64,000 bases of DNA, taken from Antedon mediterranea. Its lineage: Eukaryota > Echinodermata > Crinoidea > Comatulida > Antedonidae. The notes beneath the pieces were generated by a model, which was given only the letters and a program-made list of their open reading frames with translations, did not search any database and was not told the origin of the DNA. Positions within the stretch are counted from its first letter, which is position 1. Every line of letters begins with the position of its first letter. Shown piece by piece: positions 22,401 to 34,290 of the stretch. The stretch lies in NCBI RefSeq assembly GCF_964355755.1, contig NC_092673.1, positions 33,923,648 through 33,987,647 of the forward strand, written 5' to 3'. The translations under genes were made by a program, and so were the position numbers.

Positions 22401-25400
22401 ACTGTCTTTGGAAAGCCTGGAGGAAGGGTTAGTGCTACCCGAAAGCTCTGCACATTTTTTTCTGGCTGTTTTACTTTATTGTTTTGATTTTTTACCTTTT
22501 TCGCTTATTTAAGATCCAGCTACTGATACCCACAGCAGTGTTGTCTTTTAGTAATTTGTTTTTTTTTATTTACAGAGCCATACATATGTATATGATGTAT
22601 ACCATAGTGTATTAAAACACCTGTGTAGCCTAGTACACGAGTATAGGACTGGCTACTGGTTGTATTGGGAATAAAGCTGTTGTGGACAGCAGAGTCAGTG
22701 CTGAAGATCCCAGGGAAGGTTGGGCAACAACTACCTTAGAGGTCTATCTACAGTAAACGCATTACACATGCTGCTATTAAACTTAAATATAATCAATACA
22801 GTATCTCACCCTCTTTTGTCACAAACACATCTGTCACCTTCAGTTTCAATTTTGTAACTATACTTCTCCTAGCTGGAGTAGTGTGTCCTGGATGATCTTT
22901 GTCTCGTTTTTGTTTGTTTTGCGGCGTAGAATCAGTCATGCTAAGCCGTCGACTCATCTCTTGGTACTCGTTACTGTAGTATTGACTTTTATTGATGTAT
23001 TGGTCCAGAGTAGCACACATAGGGTCTCTGTAGTAGAGCTCCTTCTTGGGTTCTTGGCTTGCTTGTTGTAAGAGGGTTGTAAGCGTTCCCGACTTCTGAA
23101 TGTATGGTCGATGCAGCTCCCAGTTTGAATTCAAACATTCAAGAAGAATGTCTGAAAGTTAGTAAAATAAAACATTTTAAATAATTAAATAGCTTGGTGG
23201 TCTAGTGGTATGGTTCAAGACTAGTGGTCTGGGAATTGTGGGTTCGACTCCAATCAGAGAAAAGTATATTTTTACTTATGCAATAAATTAGGCTTATTCA
23301 ACTAGTCCGTTACTAGCTCCTCTGTGTTTCTATCTTACAAGAGGGAGTAGATCTTTAGCTTGAGAAGCTTGTAAGAAACCAGTAAAATGTGCCTATTGAA
23401 TAGCACTCTTGAATAGTGCTTACAGTACTGTATCTCTCCCACAGAGAGTGTCTATTGCATATTAAACTAAGAAATGATATTTATTGATGTTTGCAGTGAT
23501 GCAACTAACCTGGTCCAAGTAGATTCTTAACAGGGTATGAATGATAATGGAAGATGTCAAGTGGTGTAGGACTTCTGGCAGATGTCGGTTGATACTTCTT
23601 GATAGGATGGCAGCTGCTGATGATAAATGTAATGACAATGAATGGTATACTGTACACAGTAGAACCCCATGTTTAAATATTAAAAGTGTTGAAGTTATGT
23701 ACAACATGACAGAAATCAATGGTAATACTGTAGAGTACAACCCGTTTTTTGGGCCAATCCACATTCAGGGGACACCCCTATTAAGTAATACGAGTCTAGC
23801 AACAAAAGGCTAGGCCGAAAGATAATTACCTGCCTACAGAGAGTCTTCCAGGAGCCGTTGCTAGGTTTCTTTTATTGACATCAGGTGAATCTTTATGTTT
23901 TGAATCTTTTCTTGGAGAAGTACATGGCCTCCGATGCAAATCTTGTTGGTTTAAATGATCTTGCGTGTTTACATTTAAACTGGTGGCGGGATTATCAGCT
24001 TAAAAACAAAACGTAAAAAAGGTTACCAAATGATCACAAAAGATTTAGCATTAAATTGAGCAATGGCAACAAAGGCTGTTCTACTCTAATGTTGCCAGTG
24101 GGGTTTGTAAGATTCAAAAGAACTCCTTTTTCCTGAAAAGTCTTCTCAAACTTTTCAAAATCTTTTACATTTATTCATTTCCATTTGGTCCCTAGTGCTT
24201 GCTTGTGTTCAAACTTTTTCAGAAACCTCCTTTTAAAACTCTTGGCATTTATTACCCGTCATAACAGCCATAATACTTTGACTGTAGTGTTCGTTTAATG
24301 ACTTCAGAGCCTGAGCTCTGCCTAGCAAGTCTCCTCCGAGTGATTCTGGCAATCTCCAGCGGTTTGTGCAACCAACCTGAGATCGTACACGAGATCTTGG
24401 GGATACCTGAAGCTAATGGAGAAAAAGATATGTTACTTTTTGGAGCTAGACATATTGAACAATGCAAGTTTAAATATTTAGGGCCTATAGTAGAATACTT
24501 TCAACATATTATTATAGACTATAATGCATAATACAAACTAGAAATGTATAGTATTGTCTAACTAGTGTAATGTAACCATATATGTTGCAGTATGTGCAAC
24601 TGTGATGGATCGTGTTACTCTTTAATTTAAAATTTAACTGGCAACTATAAACAAACACTTGCTGTGTGTAAGTATGTCAGACATATCATGTGGGATGTTT
24701 TGCCCTAATAATTGTACTGAATGTAAAGTTCATTGAGAAATCTGCAATTCTGGGGTGGACTCAAACCAATGAACTCCAAGTCACTAGCCTGGCATTTACA
24801 CCTCTAGACCATACATTTTGCGCTGTGGAAACCAGTTGGAATATGCAGCTCAGTGGTCTAGAGCTGTGTTTCAAGATTAGTGATCTAGACTCATTGTTGG
24901 TTCAATTCACATCAGCTCTTTAAGCCAGCATTATAATGAAGGGTTACATAGTGCATGGCATTCATATGTCTAGACAATCAAGCCACCATCTCCCTAAAAG
25001 GAGGGGTTATATACTGTAACTAACTTGGCACAGCATAGTGTATATATTTATTGAAACCCAACAGGTTAAGAAAGGGGTATCTTTTCAATTCATTATCTAA
25101 TACAATTCAAAATGTAATGTTTGGTGATTAGGGGCGATATGGGCATGATGATGACATCTAAGAATTAAAGGGAGGAAGAATTGTCTGTGATTCAAACAGG
25201 TACTCTATTCAAAGCCTATTTATTCAACCTTCCCTTGTTGATGTAAGAGTGTCAAATATAACTCACTCTTGGTGGTTGTCTGCCGTCAACAACCACACCA
25301 CGGAGAGCTGTTAAAGGTGCATCTTGAAATGCTCTGAAATAAATGAAAACAACAATTATTTAGAAAGCTTACAGTCTTTTATCTATAACATTTATTATTT

Positions 25401-25829
25401 ATAGACAAATACACAAAAGGTAAAACTCATTTATATTTAAGGATTAAAGAATGTTCATTGATGTGTTGCGATACCGAAGGCAAGTCTACTACTCTCTAAG
25501 CATAGATAGGCCTTGATTCTGACATTATGGAAGCCCTGTAGATACCTAGGCATAGGCCTAGGTAGAGATCTAGCTATTAATATTCAAAACTAGGCCTAGC
25601 CTACTGACTAACCATCCATATCCTACAACAAGAATCTTGTCAAGATTAAGTTTTAAAATAATTAGGCCCTAGCCTAGCTAGTAGGCCTATGCCTATATGC
25701 TTTTTCTTACATTGTGTATGACAAAAGTTCTTTTGGCATTTTCGGTGGAACAGCCGGTAAAAACGGTAGCTTAGATTGTTGTCCTGCCGAACTATCAACA
25801 GGTGATAACAACAAAAAATCAGACGACAT
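19450..25829 (-). CDS. BTBD16: BTB/POZ domain-containing protein 16 (14 exons, 666 aa)
   Basis: Exons in order: 25829-25711, 25333-25267, 24406-24256, 23998-23830, 23613-23510, 23151-22810, 22307-22193, 21960-21891, 21611-21549, 21345-21278, 20884-20765, 20621-20369, 20057-19956, 19707-19450. All have GT/AG ends and compatible phases, 2001 nt with stop. The ATG has A at -3. The BTB domain starts near residue 204 (DILLECLNSNWELHRPY), is stretched by a polar insertion, and resumes at ALAVALGNLYHD. A BACK-like region follows (CEHLMLRSIHSETVCSY, ACERWLELNLIPS, VQIHLRELPLILLQ, LFVYNEYYVYKLL). The C-terminal part with NCSFIERE, LRMHGITDTRNLD, LYGFHFELKAH and LPIYVTFSLLFPPS matches my recollection of vertebrate BTBD16. 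BTB-BACK proteins often act as Cullin-3 adaptors; BTBD16's own role is poorly known. The N-terminus is longer than the roughly 506-aa human protein. The acceptor for 23613 could also be 23616, adding one serine. Confidence 0.9.
19800..19934. mobile_element. GGCCAATT-type MITE, copy 2
   Basis: TAAAGGCCAATTTACACAGA is mirrored by CGTCTGTG...AATTGGCCTTTA. It fills more than half of the 248-bp last intron of BTBD16. Confidence 0.75.
20132..20290. mobile_element. deletion derivative of the fold-back element at 13437-14340
   Basis: The left end (ATACAAATAATGAATGTTTA, then GGTACAAATAATGGCA) and the right end (AATAGTGCGTACTATTGC, then AATTTATTTAGGTGTTATAT) match the two extremes of the 0.9-kb element in CRAT intron 8, with nearly all the interior gone. 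It lies in a BTBD16 intron. Confidence 0.7.
22071..22187. mobile_element. TTAA MITE family A copy touching a BTBD16 splice donor
   Basis: Both ends carry TTAA (22071-22074 and 22184-22187) next to GC(TG)CTCTGTCTACACTAT and GATAGTGTAGACAGAGC-type TIRs. The right TTAA begins at intron position +6 of the donor at 22192-22191 on the minus strand. Confidence 0.85.
23188..23262 (+). mobile_element. tRNA-like SINE head
   Basis: TGGTCTAGTGGTA fits an A box and GGTTCGACTCC (23241-23251) is a perfect B box. The arms do not fold as a functional tRNA. It sits in a BTBD16 intron on the opposite strand, about 40 bp from the BTB exon. Confidence 0.6.
23645..23800. mobile_element. fragment of the GGGACACC repeat family
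   Basis: 'Cagtagaacccc' at the left and 'caggggacacccctattaag' at the right match the ends of the repeats at 27780-28200 and 51445-51778. It lies in a BTBD16 intron. Confidence 0.5.
24750..24910. mobile_element. pair of opposed tRNA-like SINE heads
   Basis: On the minus strand, GGTTTGAGTCC (24767-24757) and GTATGGTCTAGAGGTG (24814 downward) form B and A boxes. On the plus strand, CAGTGGTCTAGAG (about 24851) and GGTTCAATTCAC (about 24899) repeat the pattern. The two heads point away from a shared A-box side. No poly-A or shared tail is obvious. BTBD16 intron. Confidence 0.45.
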
Positions 25830-27779
25830 TCTTTATCTGTCTGCTCAGCAGAAGCACAGAGAGAGCCTCTCTTCTGCTGGCGTCGTGTGTTGTATTAATA
25901 TTTGCACAATATAAATAAGGAGGAAGGAGGCTCCGCTCCTTCCGAACCGAGCTGACGATTAATTGAGCGGTGAATCAGGTTCAGTTCCTGGAACTTAGCT
26001 ATGTATTTGCGACCCGTTGTTTTCTTCTATTTGCCAACAAACAAACAGGAAAGAATGAAAAAGTTTGTTTCGGCAGTGTAAGCCTAGCCTAGGGCCTACA
26101 GTAATATGATTCTCTGTTTCGTCACGGTTCAATAAAGCACAACAAAACATCCGCGGCCAAGTTAGCAACAGTAACGATGTGGTGGCGCTATTCATAGAAA
26201 GATTAGGGGTTTTCCCTTTTTAGATTCGTTCATTACCACATGTTTAGATAACAAATAAACGATTTACGGGCTTATTTAACGGAGCTCGACAGACCGTAAA
26301 GACGTAATTATTCGGGTTTATGTATGCTCAAACGTACTATATTGTTTATTCTTATAACACCAAACTAGTATTTTATTATAGATTCATTATCAACATACTC
26401 AAGTAGGCCTACGTCAATATAGAATTTCAATCATATTTGAGAATTAATTGAGGTGTAATATAAAAATACCGTATTTAATGACTAAAACGACTACCTATGA
26501 ATAGTATCTCTATCTTTAGTTTCCATTTGTAATCATTTCAAATATTCAGGAAAATGCTTTAAAATATTTATACAAATTTAAAAAAAAAACCTCATTTAAA
26601 CAACCATAATTTTAATCACACATAATACCACATACAGTATACAGAAATCAGATATATAAAATTATATGTTTTCTATATATTTTATAGGCCTAATCTAACT
26701 ACCAAAATATAATCCCTTTTCCAACAACATGCTTTTTAACCTTTTGATTCTAGCACGAAATATTTACATTAGAATAAATTAGATACCCAACACTGTTTTA
26801 ATAACATTAATGAGTTACAAAATGTTTATTTATTTATTTGGAATTACACCTTTCGATCGGTGCATCCTTTGTTTCGTTTAATCACACATAATTAAAATTA
26901 ATTAATGAAAAAATTAATTAATTAAAATTTTTTCGTTATTCCAAAATACCCATAACCACAATTATATCGCCATCTTGCTACTAATATATTAATAATCAAA
27001 TATATTACAAGGCCTCTTTAGGGAATTTGTATTGATGGTATACTTCATCATTGCCAACAGGCTGATAATACAGTATCATAAATGCACATGGATCATCCCA
27101 GATATAATATAAATTTTTGATTATGCTGATGTACTGCTAATAAAATACAATATTTAATAATTATACACAAAATATATTTACTATAATGATAAAAGCCATA
27201 TCAAAAAACTTAAATAATCTTAAAAACACATTAAAAACAAACATATTTTAACATACAAAATAATACACACATGCAAAATAATGTTAGGAAAATATTAAAA
27301 TACAGTAGTGTTTAAAAAAAATATATGTTATTAATAGCACCAAAACCTATTAAACTTATGATATGAACTGAATATGAATATAAAAAAAATGAAATGAAAA
27401 TATCAAAAGTATATAATTTCACCTGAGAATAATTTATACTTGATAATGAACATTTGATTGATCATACTAGAGTGATATAGTTTAATTTATAATTGTTTGA
27501 TAAGGCGCAATATAAATTGTGTATGATCAATAAGTTATAATAAACAATATAGTGTTACTGTAATTAATTTAAATTTTGGTTTAGTTGTACTTACAAAATG
27601 AGTTTTTATTCCAGTTTGTTTGGAATAGTGGATATCAAATATTATACATGATATTTTAAAATAAAAAAGAAAGAGCATTAAAACATAAAACTTTGAAAAA
27701 TGCTAATTTGTAAAAACTTGTCATTTTTCAACCCTTAATTACATTTGTGATTAGCAATTAAAAGTCCTTAACCACTCTG

Positions 27780-28200
27780 TTGGGACATCCATATTAAGGG
27801 GACACTTCCGTGAGGGCAACAGTATATTATCATCACAGGATAACACTACTTTGTGTGACAACAAAATGTGATGTGCCCATATATGGACTTGATGATATAT
27901 CATCTGTGTCTCGTTGTGCTTGTGTATGTAGCTTAATTTGTTTATTTTTCTTTATTCTTGTTATCTATTTATTCATATTTTATTTTTTATTTATTTATTG
28001 ACTACTTTTGAAACATTTATTATATATACTTTTTGAATTATTCTTCTCTGTTGGAACTAGCATTAAAGCCCTTAAAAATAAAACTGCTATTTGTCAATGA
28101 TGTATCTTATAAAAATTGAATCGAATTGAATATCACTACCATATTTGGGAATACTTTGCTGAGTCCTAAAAAAGGTGTCCCCTTAATAGAGGCTCTACTG
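27780..28200. mobile_element. triple-nested repeat: GGGACACC unit > MITE A > LINE tail
   Basis: The outer ends are 'gggacatccatattaaggggacac' (27782) and 'ggtgtccccttaatagaggctctac' (28171). Inside is a degraded family A MITE (27838-27900 and 28129-28160: 'gatgtgcccatatatgga' and 'tatcactaccatatttggg'). Inside that, about 27902-28128, is a LINE-like 3' tail ending ATTGAATCGAATTGAA. TATCA flanks the innermost insertion on both sides. Confidence 0.65.
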
Positions 28201-29269
28201 CATACAACCTTCATTATAAATCAGCTACAGTAACCATATTCTGTATACTGTACAGTTTATTTTCACAAGTCTTCTTTTATAAAATTTCATTATTTTATCC
28301 TTTGAAAATGATATACTGGTAAATAAACAACATATGAAGTACACTATAGATGATTTTGTATAGACAACAATATTAACCAAAGGCAAATGTGTATAAAAGC
28401 CTATCTGAATTCCCAATGGTTTATCCATATGGTAATGTACATTGTATATCCTTTCATTAAAAGCTAAAGTTAATTAAGGATATTGTGATGGGGATAACAC
28501 ACACATATTGCATACATTGGCTGTTTTCCTTTACAGCTCTTAACATGATTATAATAATTACAGTAACTCTTAAAAATTTATCAGCCTCTGTTAAGTTTAA
28601 CTGTATGCTATAAAATCTATATTTGCAGTTTAAGAATATATATCAAATGCCAGTTTATGTAATATATATAATTTATATGTTTCTATATAATATTTAATTA
28701 TTTTAGATACACTACGAATAATGAATATATAAGTATTGTTGATTTACATCAAAATTTAAATTAATTACACAATATGTTTTAACCATAAAAGGTGTTTGTT
28801 ACAAAAACATTTATTTACAAAGAGCATAAAATTAGTTAACTCAACAATCCAAAATACTTAATTCTGAATAAGCACTACAATTCGGTGAATAATGATAATA
28901 GGTATAGAAATAAATACAAAAATCATTAGTAATTCAAACAGATGATAAAAAAAATAAAATAAAAAATAAGCACTACAATCAAATTACCACACCCCACAAA
29001 TAAAATTATCACACCCCAATAATGGGACAGATAAATGCTTTGTTTAACCACCACCTTTCCACAACCCTTCAAAATAAATCTTTCTTTCTTTCTCTATATT
29101 TAGGCAAACTGCCAAGGATAACAATAAGCGAATTAATTCACTAATATTCTTAAAGGTTGCAATCCTGTTCACAAGACAAACATACACAAGTTGCTCTACA
29201 TAAACAAAGTCTTATTACAAGTCTTTGAGAGTGGAGTTGTAATTTGCCATTAGAAAAAATCCTGATATA

Positions 29270-29330
29270 TGACAGGACTTGAACCCAGGACCCTTGGATT
29301 GGCATCCAAGCATCATAAATCTATTATATT
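29270..29330 (-). mobile_element. tRNA-like SINE head
   Basis: The minus strand has a GGTTCAAGTCC B box (29285-29275) preceded by GGATGCCAATCCAAGGGTCC. The A-box side is weak. Confidence 0.4.
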
Positions 29331-29964
29331 TTCCTATAAGACTTCATTCATACAACCAATGAGTGTCAATGTCCAATTCATTCAGTATACAATAAAGAAT
29401 AGGTACTGTATTGTACAGTAGTTTAATAAATGAATAAACATATCATTGACGTTGTATAGTATATTCGACAACAACAACAAAACTAATTAACTTAAAAAAC
29501 ATATTTTCTAGTGTTTGAAAACATAAATAAATATATCTACCACATGTGGGTTTTAATAATAGATACTATAGTCACACACGCATATTCAATTTAAAATAAA
29601 TACATAATTTAAAAGGTGGAAACATATAGGTGGGAAGGTTTGGGAATAACAATGATCAAAAAGGTGGATTTTAAAAGTTGATATATAAATGATAATAATC
29701 TAGTTAATATATTGGGCATCTTCTAGACTCCGGAAGTTAAAAAAATAAAATTTGGGATGGTTCATGGCCATCCTTCTATTATCAAGTTTATATAGCAGTT
29801 ATGTACAAATTCAAGTTATACATATTGATACTTATATAACATACACCAATCAAGCTAAGATACATATCTACAGTACAATAGATATTATTTTTCTGTGATA
29901 TTGTAATTAAAATATAAAATACAGTGTCATGAGACACTCCTGTACAGGCTGAGCTTGCTTTAAA

Positions 29965-30065
29965 GCTTGGTTTAAATGCCGTAATCGCAGCGCAAGTAAT
30001 CTGACCAATCACAAGTAATGGATTACAGTATCCGAACTGTCGTCATTGGTCAATTCGGTTGTTTA
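29965..30065. mobile_element. short palindromic CCAATC element
   Basis: CTGACCAATCACAAG and GTCATTGGTCAATT are mirrored around a short centre, with GCAGCGCAAGT at the left. This resembles the ends of the 16850-17760 element. Confidence 0.4.
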
Positions 30066-30659
30066 TTTTGTCCTTTAGTTGTAGATGGAAATTGCTTAGA
30101 AAAAGGTAGAATACAACGATGCGTACAGGCCTGCATAAGAATATTATATTATATAGTACCATGGAGTCTCCCAGTCCAATTTGAACAAGCTAATCCAGGT
30201 CTATTCTAAAGTCACCAATATGCTATAACAATGTACTATTGTAATTGTTCACCATGCAAAACTTTACAATACAAAAATACCGATTGATGTCTGACCTTTG
30301 GTAAACTTATAACACACTCAAAACTTCTAAAACTATTTTGATATTTCAACAAACAACAACTACAGTAAGGTATACCTCAGACTATCAATGAGTTTAGCCA
30401 TTTTGTATTTTAATATTTCAAATGTAGCAAGGTTGAGAATATTAAAAACATGACAAGGAAGGTAAACGTCAAGAAGTATACAATATTTTTTGTAAATTTT
30501 GTATAATTAAAAAAATGTATTTAAAAAGTACCATTTTAAACAAAAAATGTATCTTGGAAGTCCATATTCAGGAAGTAACTAGTCTGTGTTAATTAGGTGA
30601 ACAGGTGTTAAGGGCTACTTACATTACAACAATAACAAAATCTTGGTGCCAAAGAAATG

Positions 30660-30735
30660 CAAACTGACAATCAATGGCTCGAACCTACAACCATTGATTG
30701 GAAGCCCATAATTTTAGCAATGTACCACAACATGA
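30660..30735 (-). mobile_element. tRNA-like SINE head
   Basis: The minus strand shows TGTGGTACATTGCTA (A-box-like) and GGTTCGAGCC (30685-30676, B box). It lies just beyond the TMEM45 stop, so it is likely inside or near that gene's 3' UTR. Confidence 0.45.
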
Positions 30736-30852
30736 ACAACAACTTGGAATACTGTAAAACATGGTTATACGATTTATAGTCTTGGTTCTTCGGTGATTTA
30801 GCTTAAATTTTCTTGGGTGACATTTTGAAATGTCATCAGATATTGTCCCCAT

Positions 30853-31701
30853 TCATTCACTGTCAAAACACTCATCAGCATCGTCATTGTCTTTTGTGAT
30901 GAGTTGCATAGACACATCATTATGGTTAGAGTTCCTCATTGATGCATATTTTGTTTTGTTTGATGAAAATGAGCGAAACACAAGTGCGAAAATACCATAT
31001 ATGACAAGAAGAAGAAACATATCAATTAAAAGATGCCACGTGAAGGCCACTGTTACAAACATCACATTTTTATGATCGTCTTGGTCCCATGGTTCTCCTG
31101 ATGGCGGATTGTACAAAACAATACCGACCATCCAAAACCACGTTCCTTGTAACATTGTGAACAATATTCGCATTAGAACGAAAGTTCTGTTTTCATTGCT
31201 GAAGACTTCTCCGAGAACGCTAGCGAAACATCCGAAAATAGAGAGAACCAACAATATGTGAATGTGCACGTCAAGTTCTTCGCGATGATGCACGTGATAA
31301 TAGAACAACAAACCTTCAATGAAAAAGGCTAATGCACCAAATATTTTTTCGTAATTCTTAAGCGACGGAAGGAATGATCTTCCTAAGGCCATAATCAAGC
31401 CGTAGAGTGCGAAATATGTATACATAGTGGAGTGTTGCCACTCCACAGAGCTGTGAAACTCGCCATCTGATCCTATGAGTACTAACTTGTTACTAGGATA
31501 GCTCATTTCTCCTATAACTCCCACAATGCCAAAAATAACAATAACAATGCCTTCGATAGGCAGTCTGCCAATTCGGCGCATTAGTGCGCTCTTGTTGTGT
31601 TGAGACGGACCATTATCATGGTACGATAACTGAATGATCCAGAAAACCGAAAAACAGAAGAAAAAGGAACCTGGAGCTGCGTGACCTAGAAAGGTTCCCA
31701 T
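30853..31701 (-). CDS. TMEM45 family (DUF716) membrane protein, 282 aa
   Basis: A single coding exon encodes a multi-pass membrane protein. I place the start at the ATG 31701-31699 because the frame from there begins MGTFLGHAAPGSFFF, which aligns with the MANFKGHALPGSFF start of TMEM45B, and a splice acceptor (TTTGCAG, exon from 31713) lies only 12 nt upstream. About seven hydrophobic segments are visible (roughly residues 8-27, 47-67, 93-110, 120-138, 146-167, 176-200, 217-246). Family signatures are WQHSTMY, EGLLFYYHVHHREELDVHIH, LQGTWFWMVG and EPWDQDDHKNVMF. The tail is polar and acidic (DDADECFDSE). The biochemical function of DUF716 proteins is not settled, and I cannot say whether this is the A or B paralogue or pre-duplication. 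The coding region contains no intron. Confidence 0.92.
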   Translation of the reverse strand: MGTFLGHAAPGSFFFCFSVFWIIQLSYHDNGPSQHNKSALMRRIGRLPIEGIVIVIFGIVGVIGEMSYPSNKLVLIGSDGEFHSSVEWQHSTMYTYFALYGLIMALGRSFLPSLKNYEKIFGALAFFIEGLLFYYHVHHREELDVHIHILLVLSIFGCFASVLGEVFSNENRTFVLMRILFTMLQGTWFWMVGIVLYNPPSGEPWDQDDHKNVMFVTVAFTWHLLIDMFLLLVIYGIFALVFRSFSSNKTKYASMRNSNHNDVSMQLITKDNDDADECFDSE

Positions 31702-32093
31702 TTCCAAGTATGTCTGCAAATAAATGAACAGAAACTGTAAAATAAAGAATCTTTCTTACCAACATTTGATAAATTAAAATAAACACTAAGAGAAAACTTA
31801 CCATATGATCAAGTATAGTTGAACTGATATTGGGCAAATAATAAATGACATTCTCATTGTACAAGCCTACCCTTATCACCAGTCAGCACCTTTTCAATGA
31901 CATACTGTCTGCCCGTGCCGTGTGTGTCTGCCGACAAAGGCTAGCTAGTGTAGTGAAGTAAGAACCAACAATAGGGTTGGCCTAAACACAATTCTCTGCA
32001 ATTTCCATTTGTCTTTTATTATTTGATTATTAATATGTAATATAATATAGTGTAGTAAACTTAATATTTATATAAATAAAATTAGGCCTATAC

Positions 32094-32230
32094 CTTGAAA
32101 ATACAGCTTAGTAAAATCAACAACTTGGCACCACCACACACACTAAGTACGTGCGCTCTGTCTGTCGTCTGCTGCTCTAGTGACACTTCCTGCTTGTGAC
32201 GCATGAGTGAGCATTTAGAAGATACAAATC
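32094..32230 (-). other. candidate non-coding first exon / promoter area of TMEM45
   Basis: A minus-strand donor (TTTTCAAG|GTATAG, GT at 32093-32092) lies about 380 nt upstream of the coding-exon acceptor at 31714. The sequence upstream of it is locally GC-richer. The exon's 5' end is not defined by sequence, so the right border is a guess. Confidence 0.3.
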
Positions 32231-32459
32231 TTGTCCATTACCAACGTCACGTGACCTCTGTTGTTTTACTATAATTACATGTACAGAAATAGTTTTTAAA
32301 TCTGTATTATAATTATCATCATTGACAACCATCCATCTTATATCGTCATTTACAATAATGATATGATAGTGTATCTTGGCAAAAAGTAAATACTGTATAT
32401 AACTTTATGAGACACATTGTTGTTCATCATGAAATTTATATCAATATTCGGTCAAGCAT

Positions 32460-32486
32460 CATGGAGGTCACACCTGTACCTCCATG
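32460..32486. repeat. 9-bp stem hairpin (CATGGAGGT)
   Basis: CATGGAGGT (32460-32468) is mirrored by ACCTCCATG (32478-32486). Confidence 0.7.
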
Positions 32487-32586
32487 GGTCAAGTAATTTA
32501 AATAAAAGCCGCTAATGCTGACTAGGTAAAAACTTGAAGAAGTGGGAGATACTTTTAATACACAGACAACAAATTTGTTTAAAAAA

Positions 32587-32605
32587 GGGGGTGGGGGGGG
32601 GGGGG
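32587..32605. repeat. G-run
   Basis: Nineteen bases, all G except one T at 32592. Confidence 0.9.
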
Positions 32606-34149
32606 AATTTACATATTTAGAATTTATATTATATTTGTAATGGATAATATTTTAAACTATTTTGTATCATTTCATTTTAAAGGACAAAATACAGAACAAA
32701 ATCACAAAAATGAAATAGCAATGATAGAGATCTTTTATTAATTGCTTCTGAATCACAAAACGAATCAGCATTTTTATCACAACATATTTACCATTTCCTT
32801 TGGCGTGTCATATCAACAAGTATGGAAAGCTACAACATGTATAGGTCTAAAAGATGTAGGTATATGTACTGCTTAACAAGACAATCAAAAGTGACAGAAG
32901 TTACTGATGAAACACATATTATGGCTTTTGAAAAAAAACGGCATAAATAACAATGGATAAAATGAAATAACATTGTCATTAAAAATCAGTTAATTAGGTC
33001 AATATAAATGCATGTGTATATGTTATATCCATAGTATGAAGAACATTTGTACATGTACATTTAGGCTTTAGTTGGGGTGGACCAAAGAATTTGTCCTTAA
33101 AAGTACCCTTTTGGGTCAAGAGTTTTTAAGATTTGTTGTTGTTGTTTAGTAGGCCTAGCTTTATCAGGCAACAAAGTTCATGATTTATATTTAGTTTTTT
33201 TAACTAATTGAACTTAGCCCAACTATGGTTGAGGTAAGACAATTTTTAGAATATGATTGCACTATATCCGCCCCAACTGTTTCCCCAAGCATAGCATCTA
33301 TGTGTATCTTCGAGAGATATCAACAAGAATCAAGTTCAAGAATAGAAAGCTACAATGGTATTTCTACTAGCCATACAATTAAATCCCAAATGATAATACC
33401 TTGTTTTTGGTTGCATACAATCGTACAAATATATGTGATAAATCGGGCTAGCTTTGGCTTGCACTGTCGCAGCAATCATATTACTAGAAGCGGGAAGAAA
33501 ATTTCTTCCCTGGCACAAGCTTACACTACAAAATGTATAAGCTAATAATGTACATGCTATATAATATGCGACATGCTAAATATGTGAGAAAAAAAAGCGG
33601 TTGAACAAGCTGGCTTTGTATATACAAGTACAACACTAAAGCCTGGTTCCCACTAGCTACACATCAATTGAGAAATTAATTTTCATCACATGTTTCTACT
33701 GATAATGGTTAAAATACATCTCATTCAAACTACATAAATGAGTGACACTATTTGAAACAACTTGAAGAAATGATTTTCATGAAAATAAGTCCATTTTACA
33801 TTTCAATGACGTATATATCTCACAAAATCATGATCCAATACCATAACAATCTTCCACAAAAATGTTTAAAAATTGGAAGGTCAGGTTATTAACATACTTA
33901 CTGTACATACAATAAGCAATGTGGTATAACAGCACAAGTGAATAGTAAGTTATTTACAGATAGCACTTGGGATAAACAGGTGATGGTTTAAGAATTGAGA
34001 AAACAACTTAACAATTCTACTTATCGGCAGTTTTAACAGAATATTAGAATAACTAACTTAAACTCAAATTAACATATTTAAAAGTTAAATCAAAACATAG
34101 TGATCTCAGAAAAAATATACGGTTTCCTCTTATTACAATGACAGATTTA

Positions 34150-34290
34150 GAGAATTTTTAAAGGAAATGAAGAAGTAAAGAAGAAGAAACAAAAAGAAAA
34201 CAAAAAAAAAGATAAAAAAGAAAGGAAGAAAGAAAAGAAGAAGGAAGAAAAAAGAAAGAATAACAAAGAATAGAAGAAGAAAAGAGAAAA
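34150..34290. repeat. purine-rich tract
   Basis: About 140 bp made almost wholly of A and G on the plus strand (GAAGAAG, GGAAGAAAG motifs), with only a few pyrimidines. Confidence 0.85.

Larger units (their letters stand above)
25830..30852. other. spacer between BTBD16 and TMEM45, no gene recognised
   Basis: The BTBD16 promoter and 5' UTR should begin at 25830 (minus strand reads leftward), in a moderately GC-rich stretch to about 26200. The rest is very AT-rich. It contains a nested repeat complex (27780-28200) and two tRNA-like SINE heads (29270-29330, 30660-30735). The TMEM45 3' UTR lies immediately left of 30853. The CCAATC-containing palindrome at 29965-30065 resembles the element at 6310. 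Confidence 0.5.

Noticed and set aside
31616-31879. 87-codon minus frame upstream of TMEM45
   Set aside because: It crosses the acceptor at 31714 in a different frame from the conserved protein and shows no family resemblance.
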